From the NCBI GenBank assembly GCA_009840735.1, contig VXNF01000095.1:1-35859 (forward strand): a stretch of DNA of 35,859 nt. The letters are read 5' to 3'. The translations under genes and the position numbers were made by a program. Shown piece after piece: positions 15,193 through 22,988 of the stretch (within the stretch, counting starts at the first letter, position 1; each line of letters starts with the position of its first letter). The notes below the pieces were generated by a model, which was not told where the DNA came from, searched no databases, and saw nothing but the letters and a program-made list of their open reading frames with translations. The DNA comes from Acidimicrobiia bacterium. Its GTDB lineage: Bacteria; Actinomycetota; Acidimicrobiia; Acidimicrobiales; CATQHL01.

Positions 15193-16628
15193 TGTGCCAG
15201 AACGCGCCCCAGTGGTGCGTCGTCGGTGACCGCGGGCAGCGCCTCGAGCTTGGCGGCGGTCTCGCGCAGCTCGGCGACCGGATCGGACCCGTCCACCACG
15301 CCGGAGCCGGCGAAAAGCGAGATCTCGTTGCTGTCTGGATCCAACAGGCCCGACCGAAGCGCCATGCACAGCTCGCCGTTGCCGTTGAGGTCTGTCCAGC
15401 CGACCGGGCCGGCGAACCAGCCGCGGCTCGCCGGCTCGTGGCGGCGCAGGAACTCCAGCGCAGCCGCCACCGGCTGTCCCGCCACTGCCGGGGTGGGGTG
15501 CAGAGCCTCAGCCAGCTCGAAGATGGTGCCCGCAGCCACCCCGAAGCGTCCGCGTAGCGGGGTACAGAGGTGCTGGATGCCCGGCAGCGAGCGGACGTGC
15601 GGCACCGCCGGGGGAGGATCCAGGCTCACGCCCGCGGCGGCTAGGCCGCGGCGCAGGTGATGAACCACGATCTCGTGTTCTCGTCGCTCCTTGCGGTTCG
15701 CCAGCATGGCCGCCGCTGAGGCGGCGTCCGCCGCGGCGCTCTCGCCGCGGGCGCACGATCCGGCCAAAGCGTCCGCCTCGACGACGCCATAGCCGGTGCG
15801 GACGAGCAGCTCGGGCGTGGCGCCCAGCAGGGTCCGGTTCCCGGAGCTGACCGCGAATGTGGTCGCCGTGGGGTACCCGGCGGCCAGCCGCCGCAACAGC
15901 TCGACCGCGGCCGCGGCCCCCGGTGCCCCCGCAAGGCGCAGCGTCACCTGCCGGGCCGGCACGACCTTGCCGAACGCGCCGGCGCGGATGCGTTCCAGCG
16001 CCGCTTCGATGGTGGCTAAGTACTCGTCGTCCCCAGCGGTGCCGCTCGAGCCGATCAGCGCCAGAGGGCACGGCCTCGGATCCGACTCCGAGGCGGACCG
16101 CAGGAGCTGCAGGCTGCGCCGCGACGCTTCGGCCAGCCGCTCCGCCGGGGCGGTCACGAGCCAGCGCAGCTCGCCCCCCGCGGCGACTCCCAGCAGCTCC
16201 GGCAGCACGAGCATCCCGGCGTCGAAACCCGACCAGCGAGACTGGCCCCCGCCGGGCTCAGAGTCGAACGCGAACCCGCCGCAGAGGATCGGCCCCGCCG
16301 GCAGCCCGCCGGAGGCGCGGCCGGCCCGCGCCACCGGCGGCCTTGCGACGGGGCCGTCGAACCAACCTGCCACCTCGCCGCAGAAGCGGGCGGCCTCAGC
16401 GAAGCGGCCCTCCTGGCTCGCCGGTCGCCACCGCAGCGTGGCGCCGAGCCCGACGATGGCGAGGTCCCGCTCGGGCTGGATCCAGCAGAAACGTCCACCG
16501 CTCGCCGGCGCCGCGGCGAAGGCGGCGAGCGGGTCCGCCGCCGCTGCCGGCAGCTCCCGCCAGCGCAGGTCCCCCGCCGCGCTTGGCCCCGGTGCGTCGA
16601 CGGGCGCCTCCCCGGCCGCCAGGCTCAT
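15189..16628 (-). CDS. menF: Isochorismate synthase MenF
   Basis: Chorismate-utilising enzyme that makes isochorismate for menaquinone synthesis, 479 residues. Visible: FGKVVPARQVTLRL with the general-base Lys, LLGATPELLVR, EADALAGSCARG, the HEIVVHHL segment, LHPTPAVAGQPV, and the C-terminal GWTDLNGNGELCMALRSGLL and FAGSGVVDGSDP. This set marks isochorismate synthases rather than anthranilate synthase, and the operon context agrees. Salicylate synthase is unlikely given menD overlap. The ATG at 16628 fits the family start. GAGACT lies 6 nt upstream, but a stronger TATACT lies farther up at 16771-16776, so menF may be read from a leader of about 135 nt. First structural gene of the leftward men cluster. 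Confidence 0.92.
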   Translation of the reverse strand: MSLAAGEAPVDAPGPSAAGDLRWRELPAAAADPLAAFAAAPASGGRFCWIQPERDLAIVGLGATLRWRPASQEGRFAEAARFCGEVAGWFDGPVARPPVARAGRASGGLPAGPILCGGFAFDSEPGGGQSRWSGFDAGMLVLPELLGVAAGGELRWLVTAPAERLAEASRRSLQLLRSASESDPRPCPLALIGSSGTAGDDEYLATIEAALERIRAGAFGKVVPARQVTLRLAGAPGAAAAVELLRRLAAGYPTATTFAVSSGNRTLLGATPELLVRTGYGVVEADALAGSCARGESAAADAASAAAMLANRKERREHEIVVHHLRRGLAAAGVSLDPPPAVPHVRSLPGIQHLCTPLRGRFGVAAGTIFELAEALHPTPAVAGQPVAAALEFLRRHEPASRGWFAGPVGWTDLNGNGELCMALRSGLLDPDSNEISLFAGSGVVDGSDPVAELRETAAKLEALPAVTDDAPLGRVLAQ

Positions 16629-16659
16629 CGGGGGAGTCTCGGCAGCGGTCCCAGGGCGA

Positions 16660-16764
16660 TCAGCCGCACCGCAGCCGCGGGCGCCTCGACGGTGCGTCCG
16701 CGCCGGGGCGCCGGCGAGCCCCCGCACGCGGGTCCCAGGGGGCGGTTTCCACGTCGTGCTGCAC
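16660..16764 (-). CDS. Possible 34-codon leader ORF upstream of menF
   Basis: GTG at 16764 opens 34 codons (begins MQHDVETAPWDPRAG, then mostly Arg, Pro, Ala and Gly) ending in TGA at 16660, 31 nt before the menF ATG. A perfect-looking -10, TATACT, lies 6 nt before the GTG, so the frame would be translated from a leaderless mRNA. It resembles no known family. It could be a regulatory leader peptide, or chance reading in GC-rich DNA. The strong promoter hexamer makes the transcript itself more likely than the peptide. Confidence 0.3.
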   Translation of the reverse strand: MQHDVETAPWDPRAGARRRPGADAPSRRPRLRCG

Positions 16765-16776
16765 GCCGGGAGTATA
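16765..16776 (-). promoter_or_regulatory. Putative men operon promoter -10
   Basis: TATACT (16776-16771 on the minus strand) is among the best -10 matches in the window and lies 6 nt before a GTG. It points toward menF across a 135-nt leader. It also sits in the divergent gap with the M23 peptidase gene. Confidence 0.55.
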
Positions 16777-16867
16777 CGAGCGCGCCACCGCGGGCAGTCC
16801 GGTCGGCGGGCGTGGCGCGGCGCCCCACGGGTGGCGCCCTCAGCCATTCGCGGCATCGTCGGCTTGC

Positions 16868-16881
16868 TACGCTGCCGCGAC
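16868..16881 (+). promoter_or_regulatory. Putative -10 element of the M23 peptidase gene
   Basis: TACGCT (16868-16873), 8 nt, GTG (16882). Decides the start; the protein then begins directly with a signal peptide. Confidence 0.5.
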
Positions 16882-18072
16882 GTGCGATCCTCAGGCCCTC
16901 CTCGGCATCGCCGGACGGCGCGGCGGTCGATTGTGCTTCTCATCTGCCTGCTCGGGACGCTGCCCGCCGCCGCGCCGAGCGCCGCGCAGGAGACCATCGC
17001 CGAGGCGCGCGCCGAGTTGGAACTCATCGAGGAGGAGAAGCTCGCCCTGCAGGCCCGCATCGACGTCCTGGCCGCGGAGGACGTCGACGTGTTCAGGGCG
17101 CTCAAGGCGGCCGAGCAGCTCGTGGCGCGCCAGGTGGCGCAGGTGGAGGCCGCCGAGCAGCAGCTGCGGGCGCAGGTCGCCGTCCAACGCCAGAACGAGG
17201 CGGCGATCGGCTGGACGCAGCTTGACATCGCCGCCCTCCGCCAAGACGCTGAGGCGGTCATCGTGGAGGTGTACCTGCAGGCGGGCAGCGAGCGGACCGC
17301 CACGCTGCTGGCCTCAGACGATCTGACCCACGGGCTGCGCCGCCTCGCCCTGCTGGAGGCCGTCCACGGCCACGCTGAAGATCTGGTAGAGGACATCCGC
17401 CTGGCCGAGGACCGCTACGACGTGGCGCTGGCCGAGGCGGCGCAGACGGTGGCCGAGGTGGAACGCCTGCGGGAGATTCTCGAAGGCGACCTGGCCGTCT
17501 TGGAGCAGCGGCGCGCCCAGCAGGCCGCCATCAAGGCCGAATTGGACAGTCGCAAGCGGGCCATCGAGCGGGAGTACGCCGCCTGGGACCAGGAAGCCTC
17601 CGAACTGGAGCAGTTCATCCGGGAGGCGAAGTACCGCCAGCAGCTCGAGGAATTCCAACGGGCGCAGGAGGAGGCGGGGGCCGCGCCGAGCGGTTTCGTC
17701 TGGCCCACCGCCGGGGTCGTGAGCTCCGGCTACGGCAACCGGCTCCACCCCATCCTGGGCGTGTACCGGCTGCACGCCGGAATCGACATCGGCAAGACGC
17801 ACGGTCAGCCCGTGCATGCGGCCCGCGGCGGCGTCGTCGTCACGGCCGGGCCCTGGGGCGGCTACGGCAACGCGGTCGTGATCGATCACGGCAGCGGGCT
17901 ATCCTCGGTCTATGCGCACCTCTCGCAGGTGACCGCGCGCCCCGGGACGATCGTGGACGCCACCAATCTGGTCGGCAACATCGGCTCGACGGGCCTCTCG
18001 ACCGGCCCGCACCTGCACTTCGAGATCCGTGTGAACGGCACGGCCGTCGACCCGCTGGGCTACCTGCCGTGA
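16882..18072 (+). CDS. Secreted M23 (LytM-type) peptidase with coiled-coil region
   Basis: 396-residue exported protein. An N-terminal signal peptide (RRSIVLLICLLGTLPAAAPSA) is followed by a long Glu/Ala/Gln-rich coiled coil (about 35-260) and a C-terminal LytM domain. The zinc site is complete: His in NRLHPILG, Asp in HAGIDIG and HxH in GPHLHFEI. The layout matches EnvC/NlpD-like murein hydrolases or their activators, acting outside the membrane in cell-wall cleavage at division. Because all metal ligands are present it is probably an active endopeptidase. Its stop overlaps the pncB GTG (GTGA), an unexpected partner for NAD salvage. No ftsE/ftsX genes are in the window. Confidence 0.88.
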   Translation: MRSSGPPRHRRTARRSIVLLICLLGTLPAAAPSAAQETIAEARAELELIEEEKLALQARIDVLAAEDVDVFRALKAAEQLVARQVAQVEAAEQQLRAQVAVQRQNEAAIGWTQLDIAALRQDAEAVIVEVYLQAGSERTATLLASDDLTHGLRRLALLEAVHGHAEDLVEDIRLAEDRYDVALAEAAQTVAEVERLREILEGDLAVLEQRRAQQAAIKAELDSRKRAIEREYAAWDQEASELEQFIREAKYRQQLEEFQRAQEEAGAAPSGFVWPTAGVVSSGYGNRLHPILGVYRLHAGIDIGKTHGQPVHAARGGVVVTAGPWGGYGNAVVIDHGSGLSSVYAHLSQVTARPGTIVDATNLVGNIGSTGLSTGPHLHFEIRVNGTAVDPLGYLP

Positions 18073-19379
18073 CCGCGCCGGCCGCGGCCACCGCGCTGCT
18101 GACCGATCAGTACGAGCTGACGATGATCGACGCCGCCCTGCGCTCGGGGGCGGCCGACCTGCCTGCGGTCTTCGAGGTCTTCTGCCGTCGCCTGCCGCGG
18201 GGACGCCGCTACGGGGTGGTCGCCGGCACCGGTCGCCTGCTGGCGGCGCTGGAGGACTTCCGCTTCGGCCCCGCCGAGCTGGACTTCCTGCGCCGGGGCC
18301 GCATCGTGTCTGAGGCCGGGCTGGCGCGCCTGGCGGACTTCTGCTTCTCCGGTGACATCTGCGGGTACCGGGAGGGGGAGCTCTACGTTCCCGGCTCACC
18401 CATCCTGACCGTGCGCGGCAGCTTCGCCGAGGCGGTCGTGCTGGAGACCCTGGTGCTGTCGATCCTCAACCACGACTCCGCCATCGCGGCCGCGGCGGCG
18501 CGGATGCGGGCCGCCGCGGGTGAGCGGATGCTGCTGGAGGGCGGCAGCCGGCGCACCCACGAGGAAGCAGCCCCGGCGGCGGCCCGCGCCGCCTACGTGT
18601 GCGGATTCGACGCCACCTCCAACCTGGAGGCCGGGCGCCGCTTCGGTGTCCCGACCGGCGGCACCATCGGCCACGCCTTCATCCTGGCGCACACCGATGA
18701 GCGCGCCGCCATGGCCGCGCAGGCCGAGCTGCTCGGCGCCGACAGCACCTACCTGGTGGACACCTACGACGTGGCCGAAGGCGTGCGGCGGGCAGTGGAG
18801 GCCGCCGGTGCGGCCCTCGGCGCGGTTCGCATCGACTCGGGAGACTTGGCGTCGGCGGCGGCGGCGGTGCGTCGCCAACTCGACGAGCTGGGCGCCGGGC
18901 GGACCCGCATCATCCTGTCGGGCGACCTGGACGAGCACGACATCGCCGCGCTGGCCTCGGTGCCCGCCGACGGCTATCTCGTGGGCACCGAGCTAGTGGC
19001 CGGCGCGGGTGCGCCCACGGCCGGCCTCGTGTACAAGCTCGTGGAGATCGACGGGCGACCGGTGCGCAAGCGGTCCCTGGCCAAGTCGTGGCGCCCGGGC
19101 GCCAAACGCGCCTTCCGGCTGCTAGACGGGTCCGGCGTGGCGACCGTGGAGCTGCTGCTGCGGCCCGGCGAGCCGGCGCCTCCGGGAGCGCTGGCCCTCC
19201 AGACCGACCTTCTCCTCAGCGGCGAGGTGCCCTCTGCGGCGGATGACGATCCGACCGCTAGGGCGGCGGGCGCCCGCGCCTATCATCGCGAGGCGCTCGC
19301 CCGGGTGGCGCCCGCGGCGCTGGACCTGAGCCCCGGCGAGCCCTGGCTGCGCATTGAGCCAGCCCTGGAGGAGACGTGA
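18069..19379 (+). CDS. pncB: Nicotinate phosphoribosyltransferase
   Basis: Converts nicotinate and PRPP to nicotinate mononucleotide in NAD salvage, 436 residues, cytoplasmic. Visible: the N-terminal family motif LLTDQYELTM, RLPRGRRYGVVAG, EGGSRRTH, the conserved His region GTIGHAFILAH, and the phosphate-binding RIDSGDL. The GTG at 18069 overlaps the peptidase stop (GTGA), and its own TGA overlaps the pncA GTG, so three proteins would be made by coupled translation. Pairing with pncA supports nicotinate over other phosphoribosyltransferase substrates. Confidence 0.93.
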   Translation: MTAPAAATALLTDQYELTMIDAALRSGAADLPAVFEVFCRRLPRGRRYGVVAGTGRLLAALEDFRFGPAELDFLRRGRIVSEAGLARLADFCFSGDICGYREGELYVPGSPILTVRGSFAEAVVLETLVLSILNHDSAIAAAAARMRAAAGERMLLEGGSRRTHEEAAPAAARAAYVCGFDATSNLEAGRRFGVPTGGTIGHAFILAHTDERAAMAAQAELLGADSTYLVDTYDVAEGVRRAVEAAGAALGAVRIDSGDLASAAAAVRRQLDELGAGRTRIILSGDLDEHDIAALASVPADGYLVGTELVAGAGAPTAGLVYKLVEIDGRPVRKRSLAKSWRPGAKRAFRLLDGSGVATVELLLRPGEPAPPGALALQTDLLLSGEVPSAADDDPTARAAGARAYHREALARVAPAALDLSPGEPWLRIEPALEET

Positions 19380-19972
19380 GAACGCCCGGCGACAGCGACG
19401 ACCGCGCACTGGTGATCGTGGACGTGCAGAACGACTTCTGCGACGTGGCTGGCGCCGCGCTGCCCGTGGCCGGGGGTGCGGCCCTGGCGCGGCGCATCAG
19501 CCGCCACGTCCGCCGCAGCGGCGGGCGGTACGCAGCCGTCGTGGCGACCCGCGACTGGCACATCGACCCCGGCGACCACTTCTCAACGGCGCCGGACTTC
19601 GCGGGCACCTGGCCGCCGCACTGCGTCGCCGGCAGCAGCGGCGCCGACTTCCACCCCGACCTGGAGACCGCGCTGGTGGAGGCAGTTTTCTCCAAGGGGC
19701 AGTTCTCGGCTAGCTACACGGGCTTCGACGGGGTCTCCGGCGATGGCGCGACCCTGCATGACTGGCTGGAATCCCGCGGGCTGACGGCGCTGGACGTGGT
19801 GGGGATCGCCACCGACTACTGCGTGCGCGCCACCGTGCTCGACGCCGCCCGGCTGGGCTTCACCACCCGGGTGCTGGCCGATCTCTGCGTCGGCGTGGCG
19901 CCAGACAGTACCCGCGCCGCGCTGGGCGAGATGGCTGCTGTGGGCGAGGTCGTCACCGGGGCGTCGGACTGA
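19376..19972 (+). CDS. pncA: Nicotinamidase (isochorismatase family)
   Basis: Hydrolyses nicotinamide to nicotinate, the substrate of the upstream PncB, 198 residues. The catalytic triad is visible: Asp16 in VIVDVQNDFC, Lys107 in FSKGQFSAS and Cys149 in TDYCVRAT. Metal-site residues are seen in TRDWHIDPGDHF. The GTG at 19376 overlaps the pncB stop by 4 nt. Another isochorismatase-family hydrolase is possible from sequence alone, but the DxH metal motif and pncB linkage favour nicotinamidase. It ends at a strong hairpin. Confidence 0.93.
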   Translation: MRTPGDSDDRALVIVDVQNDFCDVAGAALPVAGGAALARRISRHVRRSGGRYAAVVATRDWHIDPGDHFSTAPDFAGTWPPHCVAGSSGADFHPDLETALVEAVFSKGQFSASYTGFDGVSGDGATLHDWLESRGLTALDVVGIATDYCVRATVLDAARLGFTTRVLADLCVGVAPDSTRAALGEMAAVGEVVTGASD

Positions 19973-19980
19973 GCGACGCC
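19958..19980. terminator. Strong hairpin at the end of pncA
   Basis: GGGCGTCG (19958-19965) and CGACGCCC (19973-19980) form a perfect 8-bp GC-rich stem with a 7-nt loop that includes the pncA stop codon. It lies between convergent genes, so it could serve both directions. No U-tract. Confidence 0.5.
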
Positions 19981-19996
19981 CACCGGGGCCGCCGAC

Positions 19997-20605
19997 TCAG
20001 CGGATGGCCCGGGCGGCGCTGCGGAAGGACATCAGTTCAGCGAGGCCGCGCACCGTGTCGGTCAGGGCGCCCACGGGGTCTTCGTGGCGCGGCGTCTCGA
20101 CGGCGTTCTGCAGGCGGATCTCCTTGACGGAGAATCGCAGGCGGTGCTCGATCATGCTCATCAGCAGCGTCTGCTGGCTGCTCGCCGCCGGCAGGTGGGA
20201 GATGACCTCCTTGAGCGCCGCGGCGTCATAGAGCCGCACTGGCGAGCCGCTGTCGTTGCGCCAGATTCCGAACGCCAAGCCGGTCAACGGGCGCAGCCCC
20301 CGTCCGACCAGCGAGCGCCGATCCCCGACCGCGACCCGCGCCCCGGCCTCGTAGCTGTCCAACAGGGCGGAAACGTCGCTGTAGCCGAGCCGAACGTAGC
20401 CCCCGACGAGCAGGATCAGATCCGGGCGGGTCACCAGCGCCAGGGCGCAGGCCTCTTTGGGGTCGAAGCGCTTCCCGTCGGCGGGCGCCAGCACCTTGTG
20501 CTCCCGAGCCAGCGCGGCGAGCGTCTCCTCGATCATCAGGGCGTCCCCGCCCGAGGGCCGCATCAGCACCGCGGTGACGCTGCGCCGCCGCGGGGGAGTG
20601 CTCAC
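19997..20605 (-). CDS. Unknown protein resembling a degenerate GT2-type glycosyltransferase domain
   Basis: 202 residues, no signal peptide or membrane segment seen. I do not recognise a named family with certainty. The order of features resembles a GT2/DPM1-like nucleotide-sugar domain: MIEETLAALAREHKVLAPAD near the N-terminus, then ALVTRPDLILLVGGYVRLGY where GT2 enzymes carry the DxD strand, then SYEAGARVAVGDRR, and a later DSGSPVRLYDAAALKEV like the acceptor-side motif. The DxD acidic pair is absent (VGGY), so if the relationship is right it may not be catalytic. The GTG at 20605 is preceded by TAGCGT 8 nt upstream, whose TAG is also the stop of the upstream membrane-protein gene. A shared role of the two in the cell envelope is only a guess. 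Confidence 0.6.
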   Translation of the reverse strand: MSTPPRRRSVTAVLMRPSGGDALMIEETLAALAREHKVLAPADGKRFDPKEACALALVTRPDLILLVGGYVRLGYSDVSALLDSYEAGARVAVGDRRSLVGRGLRPLTGLAFGIWRNDSGSPVRLYDAAALKEVISHLPAASSQQTLLMSMIEHRLRFSVKEIRLQNAVETPRHEDPVGALTDTVRGLAELMSFRSAARAIR

Positions 20606-20619
20606 GGGCAGCGACGCTA
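20606..20619 (-). promoter_or_regulatory. Putative -10 element overlapping the upstream stop codon
   Basis: The minus strand reads TAGCGT (20619-20614), 8 nt, GTG (20605). The TAG is the stop codon of the preceding gene (20619-20617). Confidence 0.45.
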
Positions 20620-21645
20620 CCGGCTCGGTTCGACGGGGCTATCCGCCGCCGCGCCGCTGGCGGGGGCGGGATGCTCCGAGCCGGTCAGGCAGATAGCGGC
20701 CACACCGAAGGCGAACAACGCGGCAGTGGCCAGCTGCGCCACGAAGCCTTGGCCGACGCCGTAGTCCACCGTGATCCGCAGGCCGTTGTCGAGATCCTGG
20801 CTGTAGTCCAGGGAGTAGTCCACGGCCAGCGCGGCGGCGATGTCCGCCACGAAGTAGACGAGGAAGCCGCTCACGAAGGCGGCGGCGAGCTGGCGGCTCA
20901 GCATCCAGGCCGCCAGCGGGGCCGCCAGCGCGAAGATCAGCCAGCCGACCAACTCGGGGATGAACTGCGCCCCCTCGAGGCGGGCGACTAGGTCCCGGTG
21001 CAGGACGTCCGGCGCCAGAGGCTCGCCCAGCGCGCCGCCCGACTCGTTGACCGGCCTCCGGGTGACGGTGATCTCATAGGTGGGCAGGAATCGGGCCGCG
21101 ATCCAACCGGTGCTGGCCGCGGCGAAGCCGAGCACCAGCCACGGGCTGCGCGGGCGGCGGTCCGCGCAGCAGCCGCGGCACCACTCCGCCCCGGCGACTC
21201 GGGCGGCGTAGCCGGCCGTCGCCAGCTGAGCGACGTAGGAGGCCAAGCCCAGCCAGAACCCGGCGCCGGGGGAGGCGTCGTTGTAGGTGAACATGCCGAA
21301 GCTGTTCTCGGCGATGACGTAGAACATGCCGACAGTGAGCCCGCAGATCCCGACCGCGCCGGCGGTGCGGTGAGCGGGCCGAGAAGCGCAGAACACCATT
21401 GCCGCGAAGGCGCCCATGGCGATGCAGTTGAACCACAGGTTCACCGGGTCGCGCACTAACAGGCCGGTCTCATCGTCCCAGGTGAAATACAGCGACAGGA
21501 TCCACAAGGCGAGAGTGGCGACACCGAGTTGGCACACCGCCAGCGCTCGGCGCTGCTCCGGGTTGCCGGCTGCGTAGAACGGAACGATCAGGCCCCCGAG
21601 ACTGCTGCCGCTGCCGGCAACGCCACTCTCGGCAGCGTCAGTCAT
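20617..21645 (-). CDS. Multi-pass membrane protein of unknown function
   Basis: 342 residues with about seven to eight hydrophobic segments (for example LGVATLALWILSLYF, GAFAAMVFCA, VLGFAAASTGWIAA, FVSGFLVYFVADIAAALAV). Between two of them lies a Cys-rich loop, WCRGCCADRR, and a hydrophilic region (about 195-230) follows TYEITVTRR. I do not recognise the family. The ATG at 21645 lies directly downstream of a 16-bp tandem repeat whose copies each contain an ATG in other frames. No clear -10 was found. It is followed by the GT2-like protein 11 bp downstream. Confidence 0.7.
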   Translation of the reverse strand: MTDAAESGVAGSGSSLGGLIVPFYAAGNPEQRRALAVCQLGVATLALWILSLYFTWDDETGLLVRDPVNLWFNCIAMGAFAAMVFCASRPAHRTAGAVGICGLTVGMFYVIAENSFGMFTYNDASPGAGFWLGLASYVAQLATAGYAARVAGAEWCRGCCADRRPRSPWLVLGFAAASTGWIAARFLPTYEITVTRRPVNESGGALGEPLAPDVLHRDLVARLEGAQFIPELVGWLIFALAAPLAAWMLSRQLAAAFVSGFLVYFVADIAAALAVDYSLDYSQDLDNGLRITVDYGVGQGFVAQLATAALFAFGVAAICLTGSEHPAPASGAAADSPVEPSR

Positions 21646-21690
21646 CGCAGCAGTCAGTCATGGCAGCAGTCAGTCATGGCAGCAGTCATG
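21632..21690. repeat. 16-bp tandem repeat spanning the start of the membrane-protein gene
   Basis: GCAGCAGTCAGTCATG occurs at 21647-21662 and 21663-21678, with a shortened copy at 21679-21690 and a diverged copy at 21632-21646. On the minus strand each copy reads ATGACTGACTGCTGC-like, so several ATG codons precede the real one; they open frames that end after 7-11 codons. A 16-bp period shifts frame at each copy. Confidence 0.75.
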
Positions 21691-21817
21691 GCAGTCCTAT
21701 TGATCCGCGCGGGCGGGCGGCGCCGCGCCGGGCCGTCGCGGCGGTGCGCGCCGCGGCACGTCGTGCAGGCTATCCGCCGGGACCGGCGCGCCCGCGAGAG
21801 CCGCGCCGGCCCGCGGT

Positions 21818-21830
21818 TAGAGTCCCTGCC
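21818..21830 (+). promoter_or_regulatory. Putative -10 element of the threonine aldolase gene
   Basis: TAGAGT (21818-21823), 7 nt, GTG (21831). The same hexamer occurs before the second Liv binding protein. Confidence 0.5.
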
Positions 21831-22868
21831 GTGCCCTTGCCGCCGGCGGTGGATCTCTACAGCGACACCCAGACGAAACCCACCGCCGCCATGCGCCGTG
21901 CCATGGCGGACGCCGAGGTGGGCGACGAGCAGCAGGGCACCGACCCCACCGTGAACCGTCTCTGCGCCCGCGTGGCGGAGATGCTGGGCCACGAAGCGGG
22001 GCTCTTCCTGCCCACCGGCACGATGTGCAACCTCGTGGCTGTGGCCACCCACACGTCTCCCGGCGACGCCATCGTGACCTCGCTGGACAGCCATATCGTG
22101 CGCTCCGAGACCGGTGGCGCGGCCGCCTACTCCGGCGTCATAACCGACCTGCTCGCAGGCGACCGCGGGCGGTTCAGCCCCGAGGCGACCGCCGAGGCGC
22201 TGGCGCCGGGGCACGTGTACCGCCCCTGGCCGCGGCTGGTCTGCCTGGAGCAGACCCACAACTTCGGCGGCGGGACGGTCTGGCCCCTGGAGCAGTACCG
22301 GGCGGTGGCGGAGGTCGCGCGCACGGCGGGGGTGGCGGTCCACACCGACGGCGCCCGGCTCTTCAACGCCACGGTGGCCTCGCGTACCGAGCCGAGGGTC
22401 TGGGGCGAACCGGTGGAGAGCATCTGGATCGACTTCACCAAGGGGCTCGGCGCGCCGCTAGGTGCGGTGCTCGTCGGCGGGCGCGACTTCATCGAGGCGG
22501 CGCGGGTCCACAAGCACCGCTGCGGCGGCGCCATGCGACAGGCGGGCATCGCCGCCGCCGGCTGCCTCCACGCCTTGGACCATCACATAGATCGTCTCGC
22601 CGCCGACCACGCCAACGCGGCCCGCCTAGCCGAGGGGCTCTCGGCCCTCGGGGTGGGCACTGAGCCCGTGGAGACCAACATGGTCTGGATCGACATCGCC
22701 CCCACCGGGCTGCGCGCTGCAGAGTTCCTGGAACGCCTCGCGGCGCGGCATGTGCGGATGAGCCGGGTGGAGGAGCGGGTGCGCGCCGTGACCCACCTAG
22801 ACGTCTCCGCCGACGACATCGAAACCGCCGTCGCCGCGGTCGCCGAAACACTCGAAGCTCTACCGTGA
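21831..22868 (+). CDS. ltaE: Low-specificity L-threonine aldolase family PLP enzyme
   Basis: Fold-type I PLP enzyme of 345 residues, the usual aldolase length, cleaving L-threonine or allo-threonine to glycine and acetaldehyde in characterised relatives. Visible: the N-terminal signature DLYSDTQTKPTAAMRRAM, the cofactor-stacking region FLPTGTMCNL, SHIVRSETGG, LEQTHNFGGG, HTDGARLFNA and the PLP lysine in DFTKGLGAPLGAV (Lys204). All typical blocks are present and the gene looks intact. The GTG start follows a -10-like hexamer by 7 nt. It stands alone between divergent and tandem genes. Other beta-hydroxy amino acid aldolase substrates are possible. Confidence 0.9.
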   Translation: MPLPPAVDLYSDTQTKPTAAMRRAMADAEVGDEQQGTDPTVNRLCARVAEMLGHEAGLFLPTGTMCNLVAVATHTSPGDAIVTSLDSHIVRSETGGAAAYSGVITDLLAGDRGRFSPEATAEALAPGHVYRPWPRLVCLEQTHNFGGGTVWPLEQYRAVAEVARTAGVAVHTDGARLFNATVASRTEPRVWGEPVESIWIDFTKGLGAPLGAVLVGGRDFIEAARVHKHRCGGAMRQAGIAAAGCLHALDHHIDRLAADHANAARLAEGLSALGVGTEPVETNMVWIDIAPTGLRAAEFLERLAARHVRMSRVEERVRAVTHLDVSADDIETAVAAVAETLEALP

Positions 22869-22950
22869 CCCGCACCGGGGGCTAGAGCCGGCGGCTTCGG
22901 CGCCGACGGCGGTGGCTGGCGAGGCTAGCCGCAACCGGCGCGGCGGGCAA

Positions 22951-22988
22951 CTTCAAATATATGGACACACACTAACATATACATAGAG
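22951..22988. promoter_or_regulatory. AT-rich patch with inverted repeat upstream of the DUF1015 gene
   Basis: In otherwise GC-rich DNA this stretch is mostly A and T. TATATG (22958-22963) and CATATA (22976-22981) form an inverted repeat separated by 12 bp, and the flanks extend the match imperfectly. It lies 70-100 bp before the DUF1015 start, so an operator or upstream promoter element is plausible. Confidence 0.4.

Noticed and set aside
15193-15369. Longer MenD start
   Set aside because: It would overlap menF heavily; the GTG at 15192 gives the MenD N-terminus and a 4-nt coupling overlap.
16629-17396. Long in-frame N-terminal extension of MenF
   Set aside because: It would run through the M23 peptidase gene on the other strand and has Ser/Arg/Ala shadow composition. 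MenF family length is met from the ATG at 16628.
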